A stretch of DNA of 64,000 nucleotides from Sthenelais limicola (lineage: Eukaryota > Annelida > Polychaeta > Phyllodocida > Sigalionidae). Positions within the stretch are counted from its first letter, which is position 1, and each line of letters opens with the position of its first letter. Of this stretch, positions 31,805 to 43,200 are shown one piece after another. The DNA lies in NCBI GenBank assembly GCA_942159475.1, contig OW804097.1, positions 58,858,986 through 58,922,985 on the forward strand, in the 5' to 3' direction. The translations under genes and the position numbers were made by a program. Under the pieces are notes generated by a model. The model saw only the letters and a list, made by a program, of their open reading frames with translations, searched no databases and was not told where the DNA came from.

Positions 31805-32042
31805 GTGAGGTCGTCAGACAATGAAAAATTTCCCTTCACCAATCCTTTCAAATAAACGTAATTTAACACTGAAATAAGGTTTAAACACTCACTGTTCAAC
31901 CTAATCGGACAGACTGTTAGAATCAGGTAGATACCAAATAATACTCAGATATAATTATCTAGTATTTATCTTTTTTTCAGACTAATTTAGCAATATTGTC
32001 TAAATGTGTAGAGCTGGCGATTGTACAATTTTTGATGATCAA
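31805..32042 (+). mobile_element. MITE family A, full length, diverged
   Basis: The left end is GAGGTCGTCAGACAATGAAA and the right end CTGGCGATTGTACAATTTTT. Middle words CAACCTAATCGGACAGACTG and AATACTCAGATATAATTATC are in order. Confidence 0.85.
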
Positions 32043-32670
32043 GATGGTCCAGGGTAGATCCGGGAGGACTTCCTCCTATACTACGCTTAGTGGTAAATCA
32101 TATGATTCATGAGGAACTTGCACCATCTCTCTATATAGGCCTACTTAATATGTATTCAGACCCAACAAAATTTTAACATTAATTTTAACATACATACTAA
32201 GAGTTATATAGATTAGCTACAATTAAAATGGACTCATTTTATTTACGGGTAATGGTTTTATCTTCTATATGTCATTTCCAATGATATAATATTTACTCGC
32301 GTACAGATTCCTTACTCATCTGATACTATTTTTGTATAAAAGAATATTTCTATATTGAATTTAAATATCAGCTTGTACTGAGAATAATGTATTATGCATA
32401 CTATCAATGCTGAATAAAGTATTCAAAACAAATAAATGTAGGATAATAAAACATAAATGTGTAACAACAGCCTGTAGTCGGTTGACTCTGGTCACTCATT
32501 TATCAGATGCCAACTCAATATCAATAATGGCTTCTCCCTGAGTGACACAAAGACTCCTTAGCTGTCAAATCTAGGAGAACAAACAGTGACAGCTTTCCAC
32601 TACTCCCTCTGGCATCAAATAGCTCTTGCCTCCAATTGATGCCGATTAGGCCAGAAAGAATTTTATAGAT
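32043..32670. other. Unique AT-rich DNA, no gene seen
   Basis: No recognised repeat or coding signal. Confidence 0.5.
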
Positions 32671-32908
32671 GGGTCAGATCTTCAGAAAATGTACAATTAA
32701 CGGCTCTACAAATTTATTAAATTCTGCTAAATTAGACTGAAAAATGGTCAAAACTAGGTATATCTGAATATATTTTGGTATTGCGTTGATACAAACAATC
32801 TGTTCAGTTATGTTGAACTGTGTTCTGAACCTCATTTCTGTCTTAATTGTGGGTTATTTGAGAGGATTGGTGAAGGCGAATTGTACATTTTTCGACGATT
32901 TTACCCGT
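32671..32908 (-). mobile_element. MITE family A, full length
   Basis: The left end is GGGTCAGATCTTCAGAAAAT and the right end GAATTGTACATTTTTCGACG. The middle TATTTTGGTATTGCGTTGAT is typical. Confidence 0.9.
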
Positions 32909-34009
32909 CTGTCACCGCCCCCCAATATGACTTGTGACACCGGTGTGGAGTGAGTCTCTACCATGTAGACGCTGGACTTGGCTGGAATTCAAGCCTCTCC
33001 TCCAGGGTTGTCGCCTGGATACACTAGGGCTGGAGTGGCTCCAGTTATTCAATAAGTGTCCAGTCAATAGGGGCCTTGGCTGTTTAGGCCCGCCGCAACA
33101 TTGGCTCAATATCCGGGCTGCATTGTGCCTGTGATTCAGCCCAGCGCGGGCCACAAAGGCTGCTCAATGTTGACCCCACATACACCATATCACCTTTAAA
33201 ATATTACTTCATATAAGGGGATTTATACCTGGGCGTTATTACAGGTCTAATGACATCCTTCGCCTGGCCTGCTTGTAATCTCTCTTGATTTATTTGTTAG
33301 ATTAAGTGGAATATTGGAATATAACTTCTGGATTGGGCCGGACATTGACCCAGCGTGTCCTTAAAACTTGGCCTGCACTTTGAGATATGCCAGTTCTCAT
33401 AAGGGGACACCATTCATATTGAGAATATTAGCATCAACCGGTATTTGTGATGTGTTACAGGAAAATGAGTCGCAGAAACACGTAACGCACTAGTGACATA
33501 CACACTGTGCATAACTCACTATAAATACGTAGTTTTCGGAGCAATACATATATGTAATTTAAATGAGTAACCTCATTCACAATTACAATACCAAAATGGC
33601 CTAGAAACGAGTGCCATGGCCACAGCAAGATACTAAAACCCATATTGCATGTTCCCCATACCCGACCAGTTAGGTCGAGAGCGATTAAAATGGACGAAAA
33701 ATGGAATGAGAAAATAATCTCATGTCCCGGCCCAATCCATCATGGGTTATATTCTGCCCAAGGGGCATGCTCACACTGCTAATAACGGCCGCTACAAACT
33801 GGTGGGGAAAAACTAGATAAACGCTGGCGAGTAATGTAATCATATTTGCATTGTTGTGAATATATAATGGTGGTCCCACTGCAACAATATTTACTACTGG
33901 CTTCTTTAGTGGCTTCACTCATAAAGGCATAATTAAAATCAAACAATAGTCATGTTTGAATCGGATTAGATGTTTTAATGGAGAAGCAGTTTTATAATGC
34001 TTTAGTACA
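32909..34009. other. Unique DNA with a short family B end, no gene seen
   Basis: 33444-33478 (TTTGTGATGTGTTACAGGAA and AATGAGTCGCA) is an isolated family B terminus. 32930-33170 is GC-richer (GGCCCGCCGCAAC, CCCAGCGCGGGCC) with open frames on both strands but no splice support. Confidence 0.45.
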
Positions 34010-34382
34010 TGGTGTAGCACAGTAAAATGAGTCGTAGGTTGAAAATAAAATGGATTTTGAAATTATATTTGAAAGGGTGCGAGATTAAGAGGATTCTTAT
34101 GATGTTAGCATCTAAGTATTTCTATGTTTTAGGTTTGATTTTTTGATGTTTTAAAAGAAAGTTTGCAATATTTCTCGGTGGACAATTACTAGCAAAGTAG
34201 CTAAATATACTCCAAAGGATGACCTAGAAAAGCAAGATTATATTTAATACAGTGACTCGAAATTTGGTATATGTATTCATATGATCTAGGCATCCAAAAA
34301 ATTAGGGGGAAAAGAGATCATGTGAATAAAAACACTATAAAAAATATTAATTTTGCGACTCATTTCTGTAACACCTCAGAAA
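34010..34382 (+). mobile_element. MITE family B, nearly full
   Basis: The left end is TGGTGTAGCACAGTAAAATG, the middle GGACAATTACTAGCAAAGTA and CAAAGGATGACCTAGAAAAG, and the right end TTGCGACTCATTTCTGTAAC. Confidence 0.85.
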
Positions 34383-34412
34383 TGCGGCGGATATTGCATC
34401 TTGTAGTATAGG

Positions 34413-34522
34413 TTAAAGCGGCACTCTGTTAGCGTCGATAAAGCAACCTGAATATTTTCTATTTTTTGTTCCAATCTTTTCCTACCTATCTAAAAAAAAC
34501 TGAACTGAGAGTGCCACTTTAA
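34413..34522 (+). mobile_element. MITE family D, minimal deletion derivative
   Basis: Both ends are present (TTAAAGCGGCACTCTGTTAG and CTGAGAGTGCCACTTTAAC) but only about 110 bp separates them, so about 230 bp of the middle is gone. Confidence 0.85.
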
Positions 34523-35264
34523 CTCAGAACAAAAGGACCGCAAAGGTAGAAATTCAGGAAGTACTAGAAGGCTGTCATTGTATAACATGGATTTTGACGT
34601 GTTTGTTGGTGCGACGGTCAATTCCACTGTATTTCCCTTCCCTGCATACAGCCCGTCACATGAGTGTTTCCAATCAACTTGTCACCAACTCACAACTTTA
34701 ATATTGCCATGAAGCTATATAGGAGATCTCCATTAAGTTCCAAACAGAAGTGAACACCATGGTGACCGCCCTTACAAATGTGACACATGAAAACACATGA
34801 GAACAACCTTTATGAGTGAAGATTTCATGGTCTTAGGTTCGCACGGCCTCCTCTACCTCGATGGTAGCATAGTTTGCAACGTAGAATCAAAACTAAGTTA
34901 TCTTTGGTGAAAACATATGCGAACATAGGCAGGTCGTTAACAGGGTAGAAAACATGTTCACCAGCAGTTCCTTGTATACCACCTCCTCCACTATTATTAT
35001 TATAAATAATTATTGTTATTATTATTATATTGTTTTTATTTCCATATGTCTGACATTCATGAGCAGGTTCATGGTCACATAGTCCATGGTCATAATGGAA
35101 AAGGTCATTAATTCTGTGGTACCACAGGTCTTCCAAATATGTCTGTAAAATATACCAAAATACAAGAATGTGTGAGGTTACATGACCTTATGACCATGAT
35201 CCTGAAGTGCCATTAAACGGATTCCAGGTCACTCAATTCTTTTTACCCCATTTATGTCTAAGTT
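34523..35264. other. Unique DNA with a minus-strand LINE 3' tail
   Basis: 34985-35050 read on the minus strand is CATATGGAAATAAAAACAAT followed by (TAA)n-like sequence, the CR1/L2-type tail pattern. The rest is unrecognised. Confidence 0.45.
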
Positions 35265-35275
35265 ATGCACTTGTC

Positions 35276-35307
<32 letters not shown>

Positions 35308-35861
35308 CACCCCCGGGATGTAGGGGAATGTCCTTGGCCTTTTGGGAAATTTGATGAAATCCCCGACCCCCCAGAGCAAGAAATTCCTGTAAATCCCCGA
35401 CCCCCCTGGGGCATATTTTTTCAGAGGACATTTTTTTAGACAATTTCTGTCTTGATATTTAAATTCTCACTGAACTAAGCCTAAATATCTTGTCCGTCAA
35501 ATTTATGTCACAATATGACACAACAGTCTTTAGGGCACCTATGCTTCATATTCAATTATATATGTATTCATAATAAATATGGAATATAATTGCATTCACA
35601 TCAATGTATTCATATGATCATATAAAATGATCATCCTCGTATTATCATAGGACAGGCAGGGGCTTAAGTGCAAGGACAAAAATACAAATTATTTAAGCAT
35701 GTCACGATACGACACAGCCCTCCAGGGAATATTATTAGATATTGAATTATTTCAATTATGAGGATTTGTAGGCGCAGTAGGCTTCCTATCATCAGAAGAG
35801 AGCCTAGATACACTCCATTGATGAAAAAGAATTTCACAAAAATTCAATTTGCTTAGTGTGG

Positions 35862-36030
35862 CGGGGGAGAGGGGAGGGGGGAGGAGGAGGGGGAGAGGGG
35901 AGGGGGAGGGGGGAGGGGCAGAAGGTGGGGGGCAGTAGGCTTCCTGTCATCAAAAGAGAGCCTAGACTCCATCGAAGAAAAAAAACAAATTCCTCACATT
36001 TGTTTAGGGGGGGGGGGGGAGGGGGAGCAT
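35862..36030. repeat. Poly-purine tracts with G4 potential
   Basis: GGGGGAGAGGGGAGGGGGGA-type runs at 35862-35935 and a G-run at 36006-36026 flank the second copy of the AGTAGGCTTCC unit. The G-runs are long and close enough for G-quadruplexes on the plus strand. Confidence 0.8.
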
Positions 36031-36118
36031 GCATATACCTACAGGAGACTTGTGACATATACCCCCTCAACAACCCCCTCCCATGAGCCCTCCCCACCCC
36101 CACCCCCAGGGACCCCAT

Positions 36119-36145
36119 ACCCTAACCCCTACCCTAACCCTACCT
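36119..36145. repeat. Interstitial telomere-like repeat
   Basis: ACCCTAACCCCTACCCTAAC followed by CCTACC contains about four imperfect CCCTAA units, the complement of the animal telomere repeat. It lies inside element K and is too short to mark a chromosome end. Confidence 0.6.
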
Positions 36146-36930
36146 TCAACACTAAAGGATCTTGGCATATCTAGTATAGGGTACCATGGAATGAAGAGTC
36201 CCCCATCATGTTCAGCAAGGCAGGTTCTGACTTGACAGTGTTGAAACACTATATAGGTGGTAGTAAATCCCTGCCATGTTCAAAGGTGACACTCTATGTG
36301 TATATATTGGAGGATGTTTGTTACTTTAGATCTTTGCCTAGCCAAGCCCATACACACTGAAAACCACCAAAGGAACCAAGGTATAGAGTGGGCACTGGTG
36401 GAAACACTATATAGGGGGTGGTTGCTGTCCAAACAACGTATAGATAGTGGTTGCAATCTGCATGTATACAGTATGCCTCTGTACCTGTTGTTCCAAATAC
36501 TGTATGGGCTAGGGTGAAGCCAGTTGGAGGATGACTGAACTGGAACCAGTGCATCTTACCATCTGTTCTATGTGCTGTCAGAAATGACTGCACAGGGTGG
36601 GCAGTCATATGGGACGTCACCTACCGCCCTCCCCCCCTCCCCCACACCTAACCCCCCCCTCCCCCATAACACCTCCATACCCCTCCCATAACCCCGGCCC
36701 CTACCCCAACTAACCCCCCTTGTGATACATTTTATGCAATGCTATTCCTCTCTTGAGAACCAAGGTATAGAGTGGGCACTGGCAGACATTCCCCCACCCC
36801 TCCAGTTGATATTGCTGTAAACTAAGGGAAATCTCCCCCTGGGTGGGGGAATGTTTTCTCAGACATTCCCCTACCATTCCCCTACCTACCCGGGGGTGGG
36901 GGGGTGGGGGGATGCAATTGACAAGTGCAT

Positions 36931-37553
36931 TATAGTCGTTTAAAGGCCCAAATTAAGAATGCTTAGTTTAAAAACACTGGCACAAGATGGCACTGAGAGT
37001 GATGTGTGATGTCACAAAGCGCGCCCAAAATGTACATAATCTATCTACTATCAGGCCACCCTCCCAGCTACTTACTCCACTAAACTCATCAAACTCACTG
37101 GAGGAAGCATAGCTATGCTCCCTTTCACCGTCACTGCTTAGAGCCATTGTTTTGCCCAGAGAAATCTACAGGTTGTTTGTTTTGGTCTGCACACCGGCAT
37201 TGGTAATACTCTGTCTGCCCATCCCCATCCCCTTTCTTTATAGCAGATATTAACAGACTTCAGAAACAGACTTCAGGGACACTCCATTTAGGGTCTCTGC
37301 AGACTTGTTTATTATGTATGTTGCATGTTAATTTTATAGGGAAACAGTGGCGCCTTGAATGGAGTGTTAAACTATAGAACTACTTTTTCCCTCCTTAAAA
37401 TGGGTAAATATTAGGTTTCATTAAGTAAAACCTCGCCGTTACATTTGAATAATAGGAAAGGAGTTGATTTTCATTCATGTTTCTATGATCCCCCTCCCCA
37501 CCACTCTCTCCACATATAATGGGCAATCCAGGCCTATTGGAAAAGTGCCTCTT
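36931..37553. other. Unique DNA, no gene seen
   Basis: GC is slightly raised near 37010-37250. No exon or repeat is recognised. Confidence 0.5.
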
Positions 37554-37664
37554 AAGGGGCTAGTCCACCAAGCCGATTCTCATGCGATTTTGCGCCGCAG
37601 AGGACTCTTTTCCACTAAGTTCTGTGAGAATTGCATGAGAATCGGCTTAGTGGACTAGGCCCTT
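37554..37664. mobile_element. Short palindromic element E, copy 2
   Basis: It matches 24747-24859 at about 90 percent by eye (AAGCCGATTCTCATGCGATT, GCGCCGCAGAGGACTCTTTT, AATCGGCTTAGTGGACTAGG). Flanks are TTA and TCA, so the target duplication is less clear than in copy 1. Confidence 0.85.
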
Positions 37665-37989
37665 CATTAGGTAACCTCTGATCGCCCTTTCATCGCTCAC
37701 CCTGTCAGTGGTAATCTGTAAGAGGGCGAGGCATCAGTAAAATAGATTAACACCAAACAACGTTTCACAAGCCTATATAATACCGAATAGTAAATCAGGC
37801 GTTAGAGTTTACACATGAAGGTGTGAACTGAGTCTGTTTGAACCATATAACAGGGGCCTAAAGTCCGAGTAAAAATCACTGGAGTAGTACAATACACCAG
37901 TATTGACATATGTTGACCTGTTGGGAGTGCACTATATATATATACGTCCACTAATATGGAGGATGCAAACACAGGTCAATAGTACTTAC
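37665..37989. other. Unique DNA, no gene seen
   Basis: No repeat recognised. If the minus-strand unit at 37990-38028 is an exon, this is the intron after it. Confidence 0.45.
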
Positions 37990-38028
37990 ATTCAGGAACT
38001 CATGGAGGAGGAGGAGAGCAAGACTTAC
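37990..38028 (-). other. Candidate 39-nt exon / recursive-splice unit
   Basis: On the minus strand GTTTTCTATTTTCAG is followed at once by GTAAGTCTTGC, so a strong 3' splice site abuts a consensus 5' splice site. That is the recursive (ratchet) splice layout. Thirty-nine bases later comes GAAT|GTAAGTA, a second consensus donor, so the unit also works as a small exon of 13 stop-free codons (VSLALLLLHEFLN) that keeps frame. RS-exons of this form are known in long introns. AG|GTAAGT alone is expected about twice in 128 kb of strand by chance, so the pyrimidine tract and second donor carry the weight. Confidence 0.3.
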
Positions 38029-38452
38029 CTGAAAATAGAAAACAAAAGAACATGAATAAAACAGCTAACTTTGTTAGTAAAGAGTACTGCAGAGAACATG
38101 TATAATAGAGTTAACTTAAATTATAAAGAATAATAGCCACTTGTATATAAATATAAAGAATGATATTTCACTTCGGAATGCATTGAATTAAAGTAAAACT
38201 TCAGAAAGAACAGCTATTCCTCTCCTAAAATCTTCATCAACATTGTTGGTTCAAGAATTGAATAAGCGAAAAGTGAGGTAATCGAGCGTATTGAATTTAC
38301 TCTTTTGTCTCAGTAATCTGGGAAAATTGAGGCAAGCCTGAAACTTGCAAATGAGTTGTGACTACGAAGTTACCCAATGAAGATCCATCGTTGAAAGAAG
38401 AGGGAAAGCAGTATTAGTTAGTTTCAGATGATACCTGGCTTCATTGATCAAT
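38029..38452. other. AT-rich DNA, no gene seen
   Basis: It contains the pyrimidine tract (minus strand) upstream of 38028. Nothing else is recognised. Confidence 0.45.
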
Positions 38453-38687
38453 GGGTCAGACTTTCAGAAAATGTACAATTGGCAGCTCTACACATTTAGG
38501 AAATTCTCCTAAATTAGGCTGAAAAATGAAGAATACCGGGTATATTTGAGTATATTTGGTATCGCAGTGATTTAAAGTGTCAGTTCTGTTATGTTAAACT
38601 GCACTTTGAAGCTCATTTTTGTCTTAAATGTTGGTTATTTGAGAGGATTGTTGAAGGCGAATTGTACATTTTCTGAAAATCTGACCC
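38453..38687 (-). mobile_element. MITE family A, full length
   Basis: The left end is GGGTCAGACTTTCAGAAAAT and the right end TTTTCTGAAAATCTGACCC. CAAT lies next to both ends, a possible 4-bp target duplication. Confidence 0.9.
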
Positions 38688-38878
38688 CAATACGTCCCCT
38701 TCACAAGATAAGGAGGCAAACGTGACTTCATCGCGGAAGAAGGAAGCCATAATAGATATAAACGACTGATAAGGGCCACACATGTCGACAAGGAAACCTT
38801 TTAAACTACTCGCACAGATGTATCACTGTAGTTGATAATAATAAGCGGAGAAATAAGCCTACCCACAGGAAAGCATAA

Positions 38879-39111
38879 GGGTGAAATCTTCAGAAAATAT
38901 ACAATTCGTCTTCACCAATCCTCTAAAATAATCCAGATTTAGAACAAAGGTGACGTTCGAAATAGAGTTCAACATAAAAGAACAAATATCCTGAATCCAC
39001 GCAATACAAAATAATTATACTCAGATGTACCTTGTATTCGATATATTCTAGCCTGATTTATCAGAATTTGCTTAATGTGTAGAGCTGCCCATTGTACATT
39101 CTCAGGGGGTC
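38879..39111 (+). mobile_element. MITE family A, full length
   Basis: The left end is GGGTGAAATCTTCAGAAAAT and the right end GAGCTGCCCATTGTACATTC. It lies 191 bp from the previous A copy in opposite orientation. Confidence 0.9.
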
Positions 39112-39791
39112 CAATACAGGGCAGCAGCTTGGCAACAGGCTGTCTTTGTATGGGTACCATGGCGTAATATTTACCAAATATGTCTTCTGTAATAACATTC
39201 AATACATGGGTAAAAGTGAGAATGGAACGGTAGCAATTGAGACTAATAAATATTCAATTACTAGTACCGAGTTCCATTCACTGTACCTCTGGATTATGCA
39301 CCAAACACCTCATCAGCAGCCCCTCAATGTCGGCCATTACCTCTTTAATAATATATATATATGCGATATCACAGCGTTCCTCACAAGTGATAGCTCTAAT
39401 AATATTCTCAAGTGGCCAGCCTAATTCTTACAAAATAGATAAAAGTTTAATGCTGACATCTAGGGAGGCAAGATTAGAAGAGAAATCAATAGTGAATAAG
39501 ACTTAGTACAGGTGCCTCTCTATGCAGAGACTCCCCATCCCTCAAGACTCAATTATAATAAGATCGTTCACTTATATCATCGCCTAATAGCAACGGAGCA
39601 CTTTAACACAGTAAATAACGCAAGAGCGAGACAGACAGGCATTTAATAATTGTCTCAGAAGACGATGAATCAAATGCTTTGTTCTTGCGATTCTAGGCGA
39701 GTGTATTGACTTCTTCTCCAGTTAGTTTCAGCCAATTATATTATCTCTTGAGTAGCAGCATTCCTAGTCACGGCTATTGCACCCAGACACT
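39112..39791. other. Unique DNA, no gene seen
   Basis: Overlapping frames of 110 and 89 codons at 39092-39506 have no motif or splice support. An (AT)n run lies near 39350. Confidence 0.5.
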
Positions 39792-40020
39792 CAATAGGGG
39801 AGTTGTATGTGCCACTACGCGATGTCTGCTACAGAGTATTCACAATAGGGGACTTACATGTGCCACTGCGCTTGTTTGTTACAGTGCATGCTGGCATATA
39901 TTCACATACACAATAGGTGAATTGTATGTGCCACTGCACATGTCTGTTACAGTGCATATAGGAGATTTGCATGTGCCACTGCGCATTTCTGCTACAGTGC
40001 ATGCTGGCATGTATTTATTT
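39792..40020 (+). repeat. Tandem array of family C left ends
   Basis: Four successive left-terminal segments start at 39792, 39843, 39911 and 39957 (each AATAGGxGAxTTxxATGTGC, then CACTGCGC and TACAGTGCAT). Only the last continues into the family C interior. Terminal arrays like this suggest repeated aborted transposition, nested end capture or slippage. Confidence 0.85.
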
Positions 40021-40289
40021 CAAATCTGACATACATATAGGGGAAACCCTCATCAGTAGTTCAATATTCTCCCTAAGGGCGACCTTAAAACAAGACATTA
40101 AACAGTCTTGAAATTAGGTACATGACGTACTGGTACAGAATGATAAGAGTGCTAAAAAATAACATGAAAAATTACTCATTTTTCTATAACACATCACCAC
40201 GGAATTGTAATGAGTTACAAGTCCGGGACATCACCCATACATCCCTGCAAATCAAGTTTCAAGATGGCATACATGCAAGTCCCCTATTG
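39957..40289 (+). mobile_element. MITE family C interrupted by family B
   Basis: The left part ends near 40045 after TTTCAAATCTGACATACATA. A family B right half (about 40063-40198: CCCTAAGGGCGACCTTAAAA to TTTTCTATAACACATCACC) replaces the middle. The C right end AAGTTTCAAGATGGCATACA with AAGTCCCCTATTG closes it. Confidence 0.75.
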
Positions 40290-40893
40290 TCTAATAAGCG
40301 GGTAAAACCTTCATAGCTGTTCTTGGCAATCAATGGGTTTCCCACGTAATGTCATTAAAGTTGCTAATAGTGTAGTCGACTCATTATTTAAACGCTTGAT
40401 GCAGACTGGCTTATCGATCATATTTTAATCTGTACCTAGAAATTCATTTGGAATTGTGTATTTTGGGCGGGTTGTCAGACATAAGTTCTATATATAGAAC
40501 GAAAATTCCATGTAATATATGAAAGTATATTCAATTATTATTCTAGAATAATTATTTCAAAACATTAAAATAGTTATTCTTACAAATACATATAATTATA
40601 GAAACAATACCATTGCAATAATCGAAGTAGCATGTGTATGCTTTAATAGTCAAAATGTGTATTCAAAAGAGATTTTAAGAGGCTTATTTAAATCAAGAAA
40701 TCGTATCATATTTCAGAAAAAGATTATTTTCAAAGAATTCTGTGCAAAGAGAAAAAAATGTCACCTCATTAGGATGAAAGAGATGGATAAGATTCCTTAA
40801 TGAGAACAAAGCAAAAATTAAATCAAATCAAATTAAATTTAATAATTCAATTATCTGGTAGGCAGGCAACAAGTGCAGTTGGCTGTAGCATTT
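40290..40893. other. AT-rich unique DNA, no gene seen
   Basis: A small palindrome, GTTCTATATATAGAAC, lies near 40485. No exon or family match. Confidence 0.5.
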
Positions 40894-41016
40894 TTAAGCT
40901 GCGATTCCACTGTGCCACTCTGTATGTGCGCTAATTGTTTCCCTTGGATCTTATGGCTAGAGCACATAAGAAACGAACATAGATCGAATCAAGAGTGGTC
41001 CAGTGGAATTGCTTAA
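40894..41016. mobile_element. Short inverted-repeat element R
   Basis: The ends TTAAGCTGCGATTCCACTGT and CCAGTGGAATTGCTTAA pair over about 28 bp (continuing CCACTCT and AGAGTGG). TTAA is at both tips. A similar single end, GGTCCAATGGAATCTCAGCT, lies at 41869-41888, so a longer relative may exist. Confidence 0.7.
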
Positions 41017-41233
41017 TACGCTTCTTTGAACACCTCAGGACTTTTTTTTAAAAAATCATTCAAAGGTAATTGCCAGCGTCGTCAGCACTGCTGCAGGTGG
41101 GAGTTCAAGGAACTAATGCATGAACAAATAGGATTAACAACATTATTTTCAAACTTCGTCTTGAGAAAGAACATGATTAGCTGAATACAAAAAGCAAAAA
41201 AAAACAGGATGACATTGTTGTCATATTATGTTA
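41017..41233. other. Unique DNA, no gene seen
   Basis: No recognised repeat or coding signal. Confidence 0.5.
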
Positions 41234-41496
41234 TATTTTAGGGACGACTGAAGTTTATGGATGTCAATGGGGGAAAGCATATATTCTCAGTTTTTACTGA
41301 ATAACTTTTTTTTCAGCTTTATGACCCCCAGTTTCTTTCATTGGGAGTGTAAAATAATATGTCAGCTATGTATATGCATATTTTGAAGGAAATTGCATGG
41401 TTCAATCATCTGAAATTCTGAAAAGATTGGGGAAAAAGCCATTTTCTCATTGACTCCTATAGTGAATGGTAGTAAATTTCAATGGTCCCTAAAATA
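41234..41496. mobile_element. Inverted-repeat element S
   Basis: The ends TATTTTAGGGACGACTGAAG and TTCAATGGTCCCTAAAATA pair, with further partial matches inward (GTCAATGGGGG and CTCATTGACTCC). TA at both tips would fit a Tc1/mariner-like MITE. It is 263 bp and non-coding. Confidence 0.7.
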
Positions 41497-42073
41497 AAAA
41501 CTAATTCTACGACATGTGGTTTTTATTGGCGTTTTGGGTTCCCCCAACCATGTTCTTTCTCAATACAAAGTTTAAAACCTTTTTTGATTGAACGCTGGCA
41601 TTTACCTTTAAGGCCATTATCATATTTAAACAGTTATCCACCATGGATTTTTTCAAGCATTGCCTTTCATAAAATTAGAATATTTCTAGCAAACATACCA
41701 TAGAATTAGATTAAATTAATTCAATCTGATAGATACTCTACATCAGCCCCTTCTATGACTAGGACGCTGTGTTATAAAATGTGTTTGATTTTAGCAGATG
41801 GAAAGTGAATGAAAAGCACACTATGTAGTAGTGAACCAATAGAAAACCATGAGCACAGAAATACACCGGGTCCAATGGAATCTCAGCTTTAATGATTCCT
41901 TGTGTGATTATGTCCTTCAAACAATCACTATGCACATGGGTGGGGAGGCAGTTGGTACAGTTATATCATGTACCAGCACATAAAGTGTACCCAGGGGACG
42001 TGGGTACCACTCCTCAATGATACTTGCCACAACCAGCACACCCAGTAGGTGCAATGACAACAAGCAACGGTAT
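41497..42073. other. Unique DNA, no gene seen
   Basis: A possible element R-like end lies at 41869-41888. The 73-codon frame at 41482-41703 has no family support. Confidence 0.45.
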
Positions 42074-42307
42074 GTGTCAGGTTGTCAGAAAATGTACAAT
42101 CGATAGTTCTACAGATCTAGTAAATTCTGCTATATTAGGCAGAAGAGTGATAAATACTAGGTACATCTGAGTATATATTTGGGATTGCCTTGATTCAAAT
42201 AAGGCTCAATTATGTTGAATTATTTTGAACGTGATTTTTGTTTTAAATTTGGGGTATTTCAGAGGATTGGTTAAAGCGATCGTGTCCATCTTCTGATGGC
42301 TTGGCCC
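42074..42307 (-). mobile_element. MITE family A, full length
   Basis: The left end is GTGTCAGGTTGTCAGAAAAT and the right end CGTGTCCATCTTCTGATGGC. The right terminus is more mutated than the left. Confidence 0.85.
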
Positions 42308-43200
42308 ATATGCAATAAGGATGACAACAATGAAGATATATATCACTTAGCACCAATCTCCACTGAACCGATTATCTTGATGGAGGGCAGTCAGAGTAGA
42401 AAGAGAAGTACAGTCTGGCCAGTGGAGATGCATCAAAAATGAAGGTAGCTGGGTAGCTTCACCACTCTCATGATACAGCACTATGTCATGCTTCAGTAAA
42501 CAGGAGTTTTTACAATATATAATTACCAAGCAATATATAAATTTAGTATTTAACCTTGCTCAATTAGGAGAACAATGAACCCGTCACTCCAACATAAAAG
42601 GCACTTTTTCTAATAAACATGTATACATGATTGCAAAGATTGGTAATCAATTAAGATAAGGCAGTTTTCGGGCCTACCAATATCCGACTCTTGCAGGCTT
42701 CTTAGTCTTTCTTTTCACTTTTTTCTCCCCAATTTGTCTTATTTTTTAAGGACTGCTTTTGATAGAGGCTAAAGTGGAGGCCCTGGGAATAAAGTAGTTG
42801 GAGGCGGTAGTACCACCCGTATAAATACGCCCATTAACTAATAGCGAATAGATAATAGTTGATCGGAGTATTTATAAGGAAAGCTGTTTTCACATAGACA
42901 TGATCCCGTAGTTAAAGGATTAATGCCCTCCAACTCTGTTGCTAACTCCCAATAGGCAACACATTCATATTTGACTTTAAAAAAAGAAATAAGAAGAGAA
43001 TTAATTTCTAATCATTATGAATGTTTAGCATAGATTTGCACTGGTAACAGCTTTGCACAGGTAAACATACATCTAAAGTCATTTTTTCTTTGGGGTTGTT
43101 GAAATATACTTCTTTTTTTACTTTATCGGAGAACCGATTTTGAGAAGCTTGTTTTTCAGTCCAAGGTCGACATTGCTCTTGAAAATGAGTGTTACGGGTT
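42308..43200. other. Unique DNA, no gene seen
   Basis: None of the repeat families of this window is recognised in this stretch. Confidence 0.5.

Larger units (their letters stand above)
35265..36930. mobile_element. 1.67-kb inverted-repeat element K
   Basis: An exact 18-bp inverted terminus, ATGCACTTGTCAATTGCA, lies at 35265-35282 and its complement at 36913-36930. Inside each comes a C-rich (or G-rich) run, then CCCGGG and GTAGGGGAATG-type words, so matching extends about 60 bp. The interior has no transposase frame. It holds strong polypurine tracts (35866-35935, 36006-36026), a duplicated AGTAGGCTTCCTxTCATCA segment (35776 and 35936), a duplicated ACCAAGGTATAGAGTGGGCA segment (36377 and 36761) and a telomere-like stretch at 36119-36145. 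Confidence 0.75.

Noticed and set aside
36119..36145. Chromosome end
   Set aside because: Only about four imperfect telomere-like units inside element K.
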